This document shows, in pieces, positions 22,561-35,349 of a stretch of DNA of 64,000 bases; position 1 is the first letter of the stretch, and every line of letters begins with the position of its first letter. The notes beneath the pieces are model-generated. The model was not told where the DNA came from. It made no database searches and worked only from the letters and a program-made list of their open reading frames with translations. The stretch is from Sindora glabra (Eukaryota > Streptophyta > Magnoliopsida > Fabales > Fabaceae), in contig CM035227.1 of assembly GCA_020226215.1 (NCBI GenBank), positions 28,337,866 to 28,401,865 of the forward strand, written 5' to 3'. The translations under genes were made by a program, and so were the position numbers.

Positions 22561-24763
22561 GTTGAGAAGTACCAAGTCCACAAAATTTTACAGGGAGCGT
22601 GGATTTTTGGCTGATTTGGTGGGACGGCTTTTGTATTATGTTCAAAATATGCACGGATGGTTCCACTTTCTTGTACGCTGAAAATCCGACACAAAAGCTA
22701 CTAGGATGTTGCTTCGGAATTGCAGCTCCATTCATGATTACAGTTTTGTTGTGACCGGCTATTACTGGAAATGTGAAAGTTGTGAAACAAAATTGCAATT
22801 GCAAAACCATCAAGAAGTTCAAGTTCTTTAATGCTTTAATTATAGCATGTATTCTCCTAGTTACATCCGATGAATATAAGTTAATTGTTAACTTCTATAA
22901 TTATTAATATCTTAGTAATTGAAAAATTAAATTTTTAATATATGTGAATCTTACAAAATTAATAAATAGATAATAAAATTGATAACTATTTTTGTTTATT
23001 GGATGAGATTAAAAACAAATGTTATAATTGAAAACTTAAAGAATTTTTTAAAACCAAGTGCAATGGCAACAGGCTAGTTGTGGATCATAGTTTAAAAAAA
23101 CTTGTAGGCCTAGATTGATACCATTTGCATTGCAGCAACTGCAATATTAAATGCTTGAAATTTAGAAAGGGATTGCTAACTTCCATAATAATATTAATTA
23201 CAATACGGAGAATAGCAACTTTCATTCTTGTAGTTGAATCAAAAAACTATTTTTAATTTCAAAAGATAACATAACAATTAAAGGTATTTAAGTAATTTTA
23301 ATGAAGAAATATGAATTTAAAATAATTAAATTAACTGCATTCATTATTTTAAAAAATTATTGGTGTTGACAAATCAATTTTAATATCTTTTATTATTTTA
23401 CTATTATAAAATGAATAATATGATTTTTTTTTATTTAAAAGAATGAAAATTATTAATCTCCAAGTGAAAATATAATATGTAGATCAACCATCCCTAAACT
23501 TACATATTTTAAAATAACTTTTTGAAGTTTGTTGGGTTGATCATCGGAAGCATTGATCAAGAATATCTACCAAAATTGCACCAATGAAAGCAACTCTTAC
23601 GAGCGAGACTATATATGAATGGCAAAACATAAAATCACCTGCTTACAGACCAAAATATAATGTAGCAAATAGCAAAGTATCCAAGGATGTCAAGTTGTTT
23701 TAGTTCGAATCAGATCACACGCTCGGCCTTAAAGAAAAGACGCCCCCACCTTCCTCTTTTTTTTGTGGTGATAAAGTACTTTGGCCAACCTCATTTTGGA
23801 AAGATTGTGGGATTTAGTTCCTTGTTTGTAATGCTGAGTTCAGCCACACTAATTATGTCATGTTTAGAATTGATGGGCCAAACGAAAACAACTGTCAAAT
23901 TGCATCTCTGGCTAACTTTTTATGGCCATATGAAGTATTTAGTCATGAAACCTTCTGATTTCGTTGGTGATGTCTAAAATAATGGATATGTTTTGCTGCA
24001 TAATATGGCCCTAAAACGATGGCCGACAAGGGGATTACAAAATTTGTACAAGGTTAGAATTTGTTTTGAGCAGTTCAAAAAAATGAAAAAAAGGGTCTGA
24101 AATTATAGATGAGAATTATGAATGAAACTTTCTATATGAGAGCAACAAATTTTCCAGGAAAAAGGGCTTGTAAATGAAAAATGCAATCCCTGATACATAC
24201 TGTCAGGATATTTAGATGACAATCATCAGATATAAACACAATATTTAATTCCTCACTTATCAAAATAATAATTTTTATATCCTTCAAAATTATTAATTAG
24301 TGTCATCAATCTCTTATTTTTTTCTTTTATTATTATAATTATTTAGTCCTTGTTTATTTTAACATTATAAGTGAGGAGAATGACTGATAATTATAGTAAA
24401 AATAAAAATGAGAGATTAATTCTAATAATTATAATATTTAAGGAATATAATAATTATCATTTTTATAAATAAAAAACTAATTATTATGTTTATCCAAAAT
24501 ATTATGGATAGGATAATTTAAAAACTGACCATGATAGAAGTTATTAATACAATAAAATTGATCCACAAATAATTCTAGGGGTAGGCCTCGCATGGAATTG
24601 CAAGATTCAACTTTCTCCGGCGAACTAAAATTATCATATAAGTTATTAATTGAAGTGGTGTGTGATAATTTTTTTATAAAAAAAAAATTTACCTTCCTTT
24701 GCATTTTTTATTTTGATCTTAAAATTTAATGTTTATATATCTAATAATTTATAATAATGTTAC
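22561..24763. other. APX6 3' flank and gene-free stretch
   Basis: The first 300 bases are a likely 3' UTR and the rest is AT-rich. A 96-codon frame at 23687-23977 has no recognisable family and no splice or upstream context, so I leave it out. Confidence 0.45.
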
Positions 24764-24905
24764 ATGCATAAAAATGAAATTCAAAATTAAATTTTAAATA
24801 TAAATCAAGGATTATTATTAAATATAAGATAATAAAAAAATTTATAAAATTTAATTTAATAAATATAAAAAAATTAAAATTTTATTTCGGATCTTATTTT
24901 CAAAC
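24764..24905. repeat. MITE-like family A, copy 3
   Basis: Begins tgcataaaaatgaaattcaa, holds the core aaatttataaaatttaatttaat and ends with the inverted arm ggatcttattttcaaa. Same family as 2541-2690. Confidence 0.5.
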
Positions 24906-25702
24906 CACAGATAAAACTAGTTTCTTCGTATCAGTTGATTGGCTCAGTAAGTCTATCCGTGTTAATGGAACAGTCAGCAAATTAACACCTAGCATTCGGC
25001 TCTGGCCTGGCCTGCTTGACCGCAGCTCGAGACTCTTATTTTAATGGCTGACGGGGATTGAGAGAGAGGTGTCTCAACTAAAATGAAGAAAATTTGTGCT
25101 AGCAATTAAGAGATTGAGTTTTCAAATTTTAAGAGAGCCAAAATGAGAAAAAACCCAAATGGTTAGGGCACCAATAAAATCAAAGTCTTGGAACGTAAGA
25201 AAAGAGACATACAGAAAGGAAAAATGGGTGACAGTGATGCAAACACCACCCGCATGATTGGGATGAAGATACCCAACAACCATATACGTCCAAATTATTA
25301 TGCTTCCTTGTAGGTCTCAACTTTGAAAGCTCAATTCTTATGTCTTTCTTTATATTTATTTCGGATATATTTTACTGTCACCACTATTTTATTATAATAA
25401 AAAAATAGAAAAAAAAAACCCACATTTAAGAGAAAAAACCAAACTCGCATTTAAGTTGGATATAGATTTGCTACGTCCTTCTTTAACGGAGGACTTGGGG
25501 TTACAGTGAACTAAAAATTTTCGCTACGAGAGAGCATAGATGAAAAAGTGAGAGTAGTAGTATTATTGATTTTACAAGGCAATTGAGGATAAAAACATTT
25601 GAGGAAATGGAATTGTCTTATTTCTCACTTATGCAGTTATGCTTGACATAGATGGTATTTATAAATTTTGAATATAATAAGATATATATTATATCTTTAA
25701 AT
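24906..25702. other. gene-free stretch
   Basis: Mixed composition. The end (about 25640-25702) may be the outer part of the degraded LTR that follows: on the minus strand it has tttataaatacc, a plausible TATA box. Confidence 0.35.
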
Positions 25703-27680
25703 AATTATTTGACAACTAGTATCATGAATCTATCCATACATAAATCACATTAATCAAAATATTTGTACTTTAATATTCATAGTATATGTTCACCCATAAT
25801 GAATCTAATTAATATAAATCTAATAGGCAAATGAAAATAGATATATTAAAACTATAAAATTATGGAAAAATTGCAAAATATTCCCTTCAATTTTAGGGTG
25901 ATTAGATTTTACTTCCTTCTATTTTAAAAATTTGGAAATCATCCTCTTAAACTATATAAAACTTGGAATTAACACTCAGTCACCTACCATTAATTTATTT
26001 TACCATTTTATCAAATTATATAATTTTTTAATGATATTTTTAAACAAGAATCATAATATTATAATATTTTAGTCTATCTTATTATTTTTTTCACAAATAA
26101 TTTCTATGTTATATAATTAATAAGAATTAAATCCGATATATAAAGTTTTGATTAAATAATAAAAAATGGATTGCAAAATTACATGTGAAAAATGGCAAAA
26201 TAAACTAATATATGATAATATTGTGATTGTTGTTAAAAAATTCATAAAAATTATATAATTTGGCAAAATAGTTAATTAAGTGAACAATGGGTATTAAATT
26301 CATGTAAAGTTTAAGAAGGTGATTTATAAGTTTTCAAAGTAAGAGAAGATAAAATTTGACTACCCTAAAGTTAAAAGAGGTATTTTGTATTTTCCCCTAA
26401 AATTATTATTTCCAACACTCCCCTTTAATTTTAAAATTTTTGCACTTTAGGACTTCATTCATGATCCTCAAACTTGAAATAATTTTCAAAAACTTAGTAT
26501 TGTACTCCTTAACAATGAAATCAATGATTTTTGCACAATTAACTTTGTTATTTTGCTTTAGTTTTCAACAACAACACTTGTATTAGACCTCATCGCATCC
26601 TTTTCAAGATTTTTCCGAGTTGTAGTTTATTACTTTGATTCTGGTACCATATCGACTCTAAGGATTCTCTTGAGTTTTTCCCTTCTTTATGCTTTTAATA
26701 TCTGCTTTCATAACTTGTCTCCATGAATTAACTTCAATGAAACAAAACAAATGGTTGTCATCAAGAATTTTAGATGCATCAAAATTCATTTAAAATTGTT
26801 ATTAGCTTAGGTCTTTCATTTGAACTTTGATAATAATTCATAAGTTAAAGTTGAGAAACGTGATACAATCCTCTCTTTCTAATTTTCACAACATTAGATT
26901 AATTATTCAATCTTAACATCTCCTTTTTCTCTCCCTTCTTTCCTTTTTCCTTTTCTTCTTTCAAAAATCTATTCTTATTCCCCTCAAGCTTCTTTTGTGA
27001 TGGTAGCATTTGTCATAAACATCACATCATTTAAATCTTGAACAATAATGGTAAGGGTTAATTGGTCCCTGTACCTCTTTTGTGTCAAAGCATTATTCTC
27101 CTTTTGAGATAACAAGGTCTCGTCATATAATGGAGAGTAATTTTTTTACACTCTCCTATACACCTTATGTTTTAAGCAATACTTTCATGTAAATACACTA
27201 ATGATTATAAATTTTTCTTATAAGATGAGGAATTGGGATATGATACATTCCATTGCTATCCATCATCATTCAACATTTTTAGGTATTTTCATATGAGAGT
27301 GAGAAACATGAATCATAACCATCAAATTTAATATTATGAGGCTAAAATTAAAATATAAAGTTATGTAAATAATTATATAACCTTTTGACCTTTAATTATA
27401 TTTTAATCCTAACTATGAATGTAAGATCTAGTAGCCTTGATTCACATCTCTCATCTTTCGTACAAAAACACTCGTCTAAGTTGATATGTCATACACGCAC
27501 ACCTCTTTAGGTAACTATTTGACAACTAGTCTCATAAATTCATCCACATCTACATCGCACAAATTTGGATACATATGCTTTAATATTAATAGTATATATT
27601 CACTCATAGTGAATCTAATCTAGTTATTAATATAAACTTAATAGATGAATAAATATACACATATTAAAATTATAAAATTA
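25703..27680 (-). mobile_element. degraded, internally deleted Ty1/copia remnant
   Basis: A block at 25703-25863 (from tttgacaactag to aaaattat) is repeated in the same orientation at about 27506-27674, diverged by many point changes, and is taken as parts of two LTRs. On the minus strand the left LTR begins TGTTGGAAATA at 26417, directly after a polypurine run aaaggggag (complement of 26418-26426), which fixes it as the 3' LTR. Between the LTRs only scraps of pol can be read, such as a segment like the start of copia RT (...VNSWRQVMKADIKSI..., about 26750-26680) and a closing LKxKGSV-like piece near 26430. A MITE sits in the 3' LTR (25864-26397). Confidence 0.6.
25864..26397. mobile_element. 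Mutator-type MITE with 9-bp target duplication
   Basis: 534 bp flanked by TAAAATTAT on both sides (25855-25863 and 26398-26406), the target-duplication length of Mutator-like elements. Inverted ends read ggaaaaattgcaaaatattc on the left and ggggaaaatacaaaatacct as the complement of the right, with further pairing inward (tttagggtgattagatttta against tttagggtagtcaaatttta). No coding capacity. Confidence 0.8.
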
Positions 27681-28389
27681 CTATTAAAAAAAGGCAAAAG
27701 AAAAAGTGGTTCAAAATGCAAATTACCAACTTCTTGGTCAAATTCTTAGAAGCATTTATTGTTGTGAGCTTAGAAAATTCAAAATTAATCATGCATAAGT
27801 TAAGTTAAAATATTCTATCATTACATAAATTTACTTTTTTTATTTTTTTAAATACATTTCAATGTTTTGAAGTTAGATAGATTATAACATTTTTAGATGT
27901 TGATTGTTTGACAAAAAGTTATGTAAGAAGTGCAATTTTATGAAATCTAGTAGACAAACGTATTATTTGTTGATCTAAATTGCTAAGATGAAAATGTTAA
28001 ATTTATTATGAAGTTTTATTTCTCACAAAATATAAAAAATTACTTACTTAACTTTTATAAGTAAAGTAAGAGAATTTTTTTATTTTTATTGTTATCTAAG
28101 TAATTTTGAGTACTTTAAAAAATTAATAAGAAAAATATAATTTCTCAAAACTTTAACTTATTACCGTACCTTATCTTTTGTGTGAATTAAAAGAGATCTA
28201 AAATTAAAATGTATTTTCAAGCTTACACAATAGGATTTATAAAAAGATTTAAATTTAATATACTATTAGTATAAATTATCTATACATGGTCATCTACCTA
28301 TGTGTTGACATGTTAATAAAAATTGCTAAAATTCTTTTATTGTAATTAAATTTTTTAATTATTTTTTAATGATATATCTTCTTCTCATT
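27681..28389. other. AT-rich gene-free stretch
   Basis: Nothing recognisable. Confidence 0.4.
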
Positions 28390-28828
28390 TATTGATAGTA
28401 TAAAATATTTTACATTATCAATGAATTAAATTTAAACTCTTCATAGAATAGCTAATAGTTGAATATAAGATTTTAAAATGGCCAATGTTACTAATCAAAT
28501 ATGGGTTTCAACGAAGAAAATTAGTTTTTTTTTTACCCTTACTATTTGGTAGTTATATTAAACCACCGACTAATACAAAAATGAATTGGATTGAACTCAA
28601 CGAATTAAATTATTGATAGTATAAAATATTTTATATTATTAATTAATTAAATTTAAACTCTTCATAAAATAGCTAATAGTTAAATATAAGATTTTAAAAT
28701 AGCCAATGTTACTAATCAAATATGGGTTTCAAAGAAGAAAATTAGTTTTTTTTTTTTTACCCTTACTATTTGGTAAGTTATATTAAATCACTGACTAATC
28801 CAAAAATAAATTGGATTGAACTCAATAT
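28390..28828. repeat. tandem duplication, two units of about 220 bp
   Basis: Unit 1 (28390-28610) and unit 2 (28611-28828) both run from tattgatagtataaaatatt to ggattgaactcaa. Differences are scattered substitutions and a longer T run in unit 2. No coding content. Confidence 0.9.
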
Positions 28829-30070
28829 AGGAAAAAAATTCTCCAAATATAAATTTTCTTCATTTATAAAATTTGAATCTAATATTTTATTTAATGAATA
28901 ATGTGCTCTAATCACTTAAATCAATCATTGTTTGGTAAAAAAAAATAAGTTTTACCTTCTAAGCAACTGATCATGAATCAAATCAATATTTTAACGTTAT
29001 ATTAAGAATTTTAAATTTTGAATTCAAATTTCTCAAAATTATATATCATGCAACTTATGCATAGGGTGGAACGTTAGGTAAATTGGGCTGAGAGTATTAG
29101 TTGTAGTTGACTCATTTCCTCGTTTCACATCCGTTTGTGCCATTTTTTCTCCGTCACGTGCTTAGCACGTGTCTTGCGGGCAAATCGGTGTGGCAAAAGA
29201 TTTTGCAAATGTCGTAAAATTTAGGATCCCTTGATTATAATAATTTTAGGAGATACTTATAATACATCATTAATGCATTAATCCATCTACATATTATTAA
29301 AATTAATCATTAATTTAATATCATATAATATATTTAATTTAATTTTAAAAAATAAATTTATCATATAATAAATTTTGGTGATGCATTACTGTATCGGCCA
29401 CAACTAAACTCTGTATCTTAACCCTCGGTGGTGCATCACTTCCGTACTTTTATCATCGACCAGCTAGAGAATCATGCAACATCCACCGCTAGATTCTGTA
29501 TCTTGGCCGTCCGTTTTCGTGAAAAAAATTATTTTCAAATATATATATATACATGACGGAATATTATGTATACTTATATTTTATAATTAAAAAATACTTT
29601 AAAATTATGCTGATAAAAAATAATTTTTAAAAAATAAATAATTATTTTTATTAAATTTTTATATTAAATATTAAAACTTTTTATTATTTTAATATTTTAT
29701 AATTATATTTATATATAAATATTTTCGATCATAATAAATAGAATTAAAAAAAGCTCTCAACTTGATAAAAATATTATAAATAATACAATAATATCACTGA
29801 AATTTTAACAGTATAATTTATTTTCGTTATTTTAATAGGATAAATATTTTTAAAATCATCATCAATTAGATATCAAAATTAAAGAAATAATTTTGAATTT
29901 ATTGAATAAAATATTAATATTTAAATTTTTTACTGTTATAAAAATTTGAAATGTTTTCGAATCACATAAATTTCATTAAAGAAGACTTACTTATATATTT
30001 GTTCTTTTTTAGAGTAAGAATTTCATTTTAATCGGACAAATCAAGAAAAAAATAATGTCACATACACAAT
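28829..30070. other. gene-free stretch with a short GC-richer island
   Basis: 29100-29220 and 29390-29520 are GC-richer than the surroundings and contain the G-box palindrome reported separately. A partial direct repeat (gattctgtatctt-like) occurs at about 29406 and 29492. No gene. Confidence 0.4.
29153..29173. promoter_or_regulatory. palindrome with two G-boxes
   Basis: gtcacgtgcttagcacgtgtc holds two CACGTG cores arranged as an almost perfect 21-bp palindrome. CACGTG is the core bound by bZIP and bHLH factors. No gene starts nearby, so its role is unproven. Confidence 0.5.
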
Positions 30071-30075
30071 CTTAG

Positions 30076-30390
30076 GGTTTGTTTGTTTTCCGTTTTTAAA
30101 AATAATTTTTTATTTTTAAACAAAAAAATATATTTGATAAATTATTTTTAAAATCTATTTTTAAAAACTGTTCTCTAAATATACAATTTAAAAACAAAAA
30201 TAACTTTTAATTATAGAATTTATTTTTAAAAATTATTCTCTAAATATTCTTATTCTAAATGTCAATTTTATAATTAAATAAAATATTAATCATCCTCTAA
30301 TCTTAACCTTTTTAATATAAAAAAATTTTAAAATTATTTTTTAAGAACAATTTTTAAAAACACCAAAACAGAAATATACCCAAACACACC
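30076..30390. mobile_element. short inverted-repeat MITE
   Basis: About 315 bp. Ends ggtttgtttgttttccgttt and, as the complement of the right end, ggtgtgtttgggtatatttc. CTTAG flanks both sides (30071-30075 and 30391-30395) and may be the target duplication. The interior is full of tttttaaaaa-type complementary segments. hAT-like or unclassified. Confidence 0.65.
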
Positions 30391-30395
30391 CTTAG

Positions 30396-33069
30396 TCCCT
30401 TCCGCACACGACTTCATCACCCTCGAATTTCTTCCGTAAAAAGATGTACAAGAATGAAAAGAAGTTACAGACTAGTCTTGTATAACCGACAGAAAATTCT
30501 ATTTTGATTGCGTATTAGAATTTTATCAATTTTATTTTTAAGATAAAATTTATATTAATTTAATTTTTAAAATTTTAAATTTAAGTTAAATTTTAATTTT
30601 TATTATAAATCATTAATATTTATTAAAAAATTAAATCTTATTTAAATTTAAATTTTTAGAAATTAAATTAATATAAACCTAGCAAGTAGGTAGAATCTTA
30701 AGATGTGTCTGGTTTTAAAAATAGTTCTCAATTTTTAAGAACGAAAGAACGAAAAATCTTGTTTGGGAGTGTATTTTGTACATTTTATTTTTAAAAATAG
30801 TTGCTCAAAGTGTTTCCAAAATTGAAAAATAAGAATAAATTTTAAATGTTTTGTAAAGATAAAATTAATAATTTTATTCATGAAATTATAAAATACTAAT
30901 AAAATAATCCTTTAATTATATAAAATTATAATTTCATCTTAAATAATAATTTGTATAAATAATTTTATCTCTCTGTACAAATTCAAACTGACAATTTAAT
31001 TCTTAAATTATTATATGAATGGATAAAATTACTTCTATGAATCATTTTTTAAGGATGAAATTGTAATTTTATATAATTTAAAAATTCTTTTACTATCATA
31101 TTATAATTTCAAAGATTAATTTATTAATTTTCTCTTTGGTAATGGTTATAATACATCAATTACATCAGTATACTATCAATCTAAACTATTAAATTTTATT
31201 CATTTATTTAGTATTATACAAAATAAATAAAATTAAATAAATAAGTTCAATAACACATTAATGGAACCGGTGCACTCCTAGTCCTTTTTTGTAAACTTTG
31301 TGCTTGTTCTCAATATTTTGCGATGAAAATTTTGTAAATAAAATGAAGTGTGGGCCTCATCTCCTCAATCCGCCATTGATTGCAATTTTTCGATCGAAAC
31401 ATTCTGAAATCAGAGCATCTACAATACAGAAGAATCATAAATTTTCTGAGGAGACAAACAAATTCCAAAAGCAAAAAGGAATTGTTAGGAATTCTTACTT
31501 TCTTTTCTCTTAAGACTGATGAATAATAAGAATGTGTATTCTTACTTTCATTTGCCGCCGCAGCGGCCTCGATGATAAACAACGTGAAAGGCTAACCAGA
31601 TTTTAAATTAGAATTTTGACCCCCCCCCCCCCCCAAAAAAAAGACAGTTAAATTTTGAAAACAATTACCAAGCAAGATTTTAAAATCAGTTTCAAGAAAA
31701 AATTAAAAATAAAAATCAATTTGTTTTTTAAAGAAAAATATTAATAACAGCTCTTGGTAAAATCAATTTGTTTTTTCAAAGAAAAATATTAATAACAGCT
31801 CTTAGATAAGTATTAATAGTTAATTCTCAATTTATCAGAATTAATATTCCATTTTTATTTTTAATGATATCATAAATAATAATATAATCAATATTAAATT
31901 AATATTTAATATTAGATTTCTACTTTAATAATAAATGAATAAAATAATTTTTTAAGACAATATTTAAATAGAAGCGGACGGAACAAACGAAAATATTGTA
32001 CTAAAAAAAAGTTTGCATGATTTAAAATTTAAATTAATTAACGTAGCAATGCATATGAGGTGCACAAACAAATCTAATCTTGCGCCCTACAACTTGGCTT
32101 AAAAGGCACAAGCCTTTTCATCGTAGCCATTACACACTAAATTAAGCAAAGCAAATGATTTAGGTTAGAATTTAAGTTTAATAAAGAAAATATGTTATTA
32201 AAATAATAAAAATTTTAATAATTTTTGACATAATAACATATATGAATAGATTATAATATAAAATTAATTTATATTAATAATGAGTTAAATTTAAATAAGT
32301 ATATAATATATTTTATTAATGTGGATGTTTAATCAATAAAGTAATGATAATTAAAAATTTTATTGAAATAATATTTGATATTTTTAAAGATTTTGTATGT
32401 GTATATTTATTAATTTAATCATTCTTATTATTATAAAAAAGAATAATAAAGTAACAATAAACCTCCTCCATTATTTCTTTTGCTAGTAAATTTTTATTTA
32501 TAGGAAATTATTTATGAATAGTACATCAATCCACAAGGAGAAAGCGTCCTGGATCCCCCGCATCATACGATATTGACGCCTCAGTTGCCAATTATTTCTT
32601 TATATATCATTTAAATTCACTTTAGCCATTCATATGCCCAAAAGAAAAAAATGAACCACATCAATTGAGAAGTTTCAACGAAAAGGTTTTCAATTAGGGA
32701 GGCAACTTCTCCAACTTTATTTGCCAGATCCCAACAGAGACGTACCATTTTCCTTTTGAATTTTAGGCCTCACTATCCTAGCTCATTGTTTTTAGGATTT
32801 GAATTTTTTATTTATATTTATATTGCAAAAAAATATTGCCACGTGGTTCAACTAATCCATAGTCCCGTTCACAATTGTAGAAGAAGATTAGTGTCAATAT
32901 TTCATATATGTATATATGCAATTTACATTATGTATTAAATATAAATCATTTCAATTGAAAACTTTTTATTTAAGTAGCATCTAATGTTTCTTGAAACTTT
33001 TATATCTTTTGCTATATTTAGAGTTTGATCTCTAATCTTCATATATATATTCAGTAATTTAATCATTCA
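30396..33069. other. AT-rich gene-free stretch with small repeats
   Basis: Holds a second, less complete segment like the preceding MITE (about 30700-30840). A short tandem duplication of about 46 bp lies at 31709-31804 (aaaatcaatttgtttttt...acagctctt twice). A run of C14 followed by A8 lies at 31621-31642. Open frames on both strands at 31298-31582 overlap each other and match no family I know. Confidence 0.45.
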
Positions 33070-33358
33070 TGTTATGAATAATTATTAAATGTGAATGTCC
33101 ACATGTCAAATGTTATACTCCAAATTATGATCATATTATTAGGTTCTAATTATGACCAACTATACTTCCAATTGTGATCAATTTTATTTATAAATTATTA
33201 TTATGAGATTACAATATTTGATCAATTTGCCCTATAAATATATTTTGTATACAGTTGAATGAAATATTCTCCTCCCCTTTATATTTCTTTATCTTCCTTA
33301 TATTTCTCCTTCATCTCTTTCTTTTATCATTCCCTAAGTGTTTAATATTTTCATAATA
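33070..33358 (+). repeat. copia element 2, 5' LTR
   Basis: Starts TGTTATGAATAATT and ends TTCATAATA, where the partner ends TTCATAACA. Just inside is cattatcagcacaaggctctgatc, where the primer site should lie; it does not match the usual TGGTATCAGAGC. Confidence 0.9.
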
Positions 33359-34279
33359 CATTATCAGCACAAGGCTCTGATCCACTGAGCTAATTTCTTC
33401 CAAGTATAAATTATTTTACTTAATATTATTACTTTATGCTAATATAGTAATTCTTTCATCTCATCTCATTCTTTTTTCTTATTTCCTTCATATTTTAATT
33501 TTAATTACTACAATAATTTTAATATTTTTCTAGTTTTATTTGAAAAAATAATAGTTGCAAAATATTAAATATGATGTGTAGAAATATAAAAAAATAATGA
33601 ATTAAATTGAGAAAAAGAAAACAATTCATATGACATATTATACATTTAAGAATTTATTCTTGAATGCTAAATGAATAGATTTTTTTATCTATTTTGAAAT
33701 GCATGTTAGTTTTTATAAAATGTGTGAGTATATTATATATATGGTATGCAATTGTGGATATGTGGTAAATTCTTAATTATGTTATTATCTCGTGATTGAG
33801 AAATTGTTATATGAAAAAAAATAAAATATATGTTATGTTGATATAGAAAGACAATTTACTTGCATCATAAGATTTGGCTTTACGCAAAGATGAATACAAA
33901 TATTCAAGAAACTAAGTTTGGAAAAAAGAAAAGAATTATCTAGAATCAATTGGTGTATAAATATACATATAACTTGAAGCATACTTTTCATAAATTTGAT
34001 AATTTTTGTAATGTTTGATCGCCATATAGATTAATAATGAAATAGAAGATTGAATTAATAATTATATAATTAATATGTTAATTAATAATTTCTTCAATAT
34101 TCAATCTCTATTGTATTGAAAATTTTTTCATTTATTTTTACATGTCTATAATAGTATTATGGAAGATCTTGCAAATATTGATTTGTGACTCTTGATATTA
34201 TGAAGGAAAAAAATTTACCTTATGATAAAAAATTCACTTATTATTTGTAATAGTTTAAAAGAAATATATGATCAAAAAA

Positions 34280-34680
34280 AAATTCTCCACTTTTATGTAT
34301 CCAATTTGATCCTGGAGTAGCAATATTAAAAAAAAGGGTTTCAAGAAATATTCTGAGTTAATTTCTCATCTCTTTCTGACTAAACAAAATAATAAACTTT
34401 TGATAAGTCTCATCTGACTAACTTTGCTCCATTCTCTGAAGTGAATGTAGCAAAACACAATTATTTTACTTATTAACAAACTTATGACTTTAGATGTAGT
34501 TATGATCATGTTTCTTATATCAAGAACTTAGCTTTCCACCAGAAGTGGAAAAATGAAGAAAAGAATGATAAAAAAGGTGGGCAAAACAACAAGAACATAT
34601 GTGATGGTAAAGATCATTAGTCTCGTACCTGTCGTACTCCAAAGGATTTTGTTAACTTTTACTAAGAATTACTTAAATAT
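34280..34680 (+). pseudogene. copia element 2 gag remnant
   Basis: Shifting frames show an isolated copia gag pattern: a KKRVSRNILS-like piece, then a basic region (QKWKNEEKNDKKGG) and a zinc-knuckle tail ending SRTCRTPKDFV. Many stops; the N-terminal part of gag (before 34280) is too decayed to delimit. Confidence 0.65.
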
Positions 34681-35349
34681 ATACATATAAAAAAGATAAA
34701 TTTTGCATGTGAAAAGGGATTTGAATTGGTTTTTTTGAAGAATGCTTGTAGTTGTCTATTATCTACTTAATTTTCTATAAGTATACTTGTCTTAAAGCTA
34801 TTAAGAAGTTTTTATAAAAAAAATTACTAAATACAAATGTTTAGCCTTCACCTTATTTCTTTTGAAAATTTGATTAGTAAACCATCCTTATTGCATTAAA
34901 ATATTTAATTTATGCCCATTATACATATACTCATAAATTAGTTTTGTTTTAATGATCTTTTTCATTAGCCAATTTTAAAAGCATTTCTATAATATCTATC
35001 ATTTTATATCAGGTTACTCGAAATTATTTATATAAGTAATCATAATATCTAGGTATGTAAATATACACCTTATTATGGTTTGTTCTTATATTGTTACCAT
35101 GATATCACTCTATACTATCCAATTTTACTTAAATGTGTCATAACCTATTTCTTAGGAGATATTTTATGGTTACTGAAAGGTTTTAGATTGTAGTATAGCA
35201 TAAAATTGTGCACTGTTGAACCAAGCAGAATTATAAGTGGATATATTAAAGGTAAGTCATAATACATGTATACCCTAACTTTCTATGACTTTTTCGGTTA
35301 AGAATATTTACTATCTATTGATGTAAAATTTTGCTTTTCTTATTTAGTA

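Noticed and set aside
23687..23977. 96-codon open frame as a gene
   Set aside because: No family, no splice or promoter context, composition like surrounding DNA.
26640..26655. tggtaccagaatc (minus strand) as a primer site of the degraded copia
   Set aside because: It is not next to an LTR end and lies within a segment that reads as pol.
31298..31582. Plus- and minus-strand frames of 71 and 90 codons
   Set aside because: They overlap each other and have no recognisable domain.
31621..31642. C14-A8 homopolymer as a regulatory site
   Set aside because: Most likely a slippage tract or assembly uncertainty; no nearby gene.
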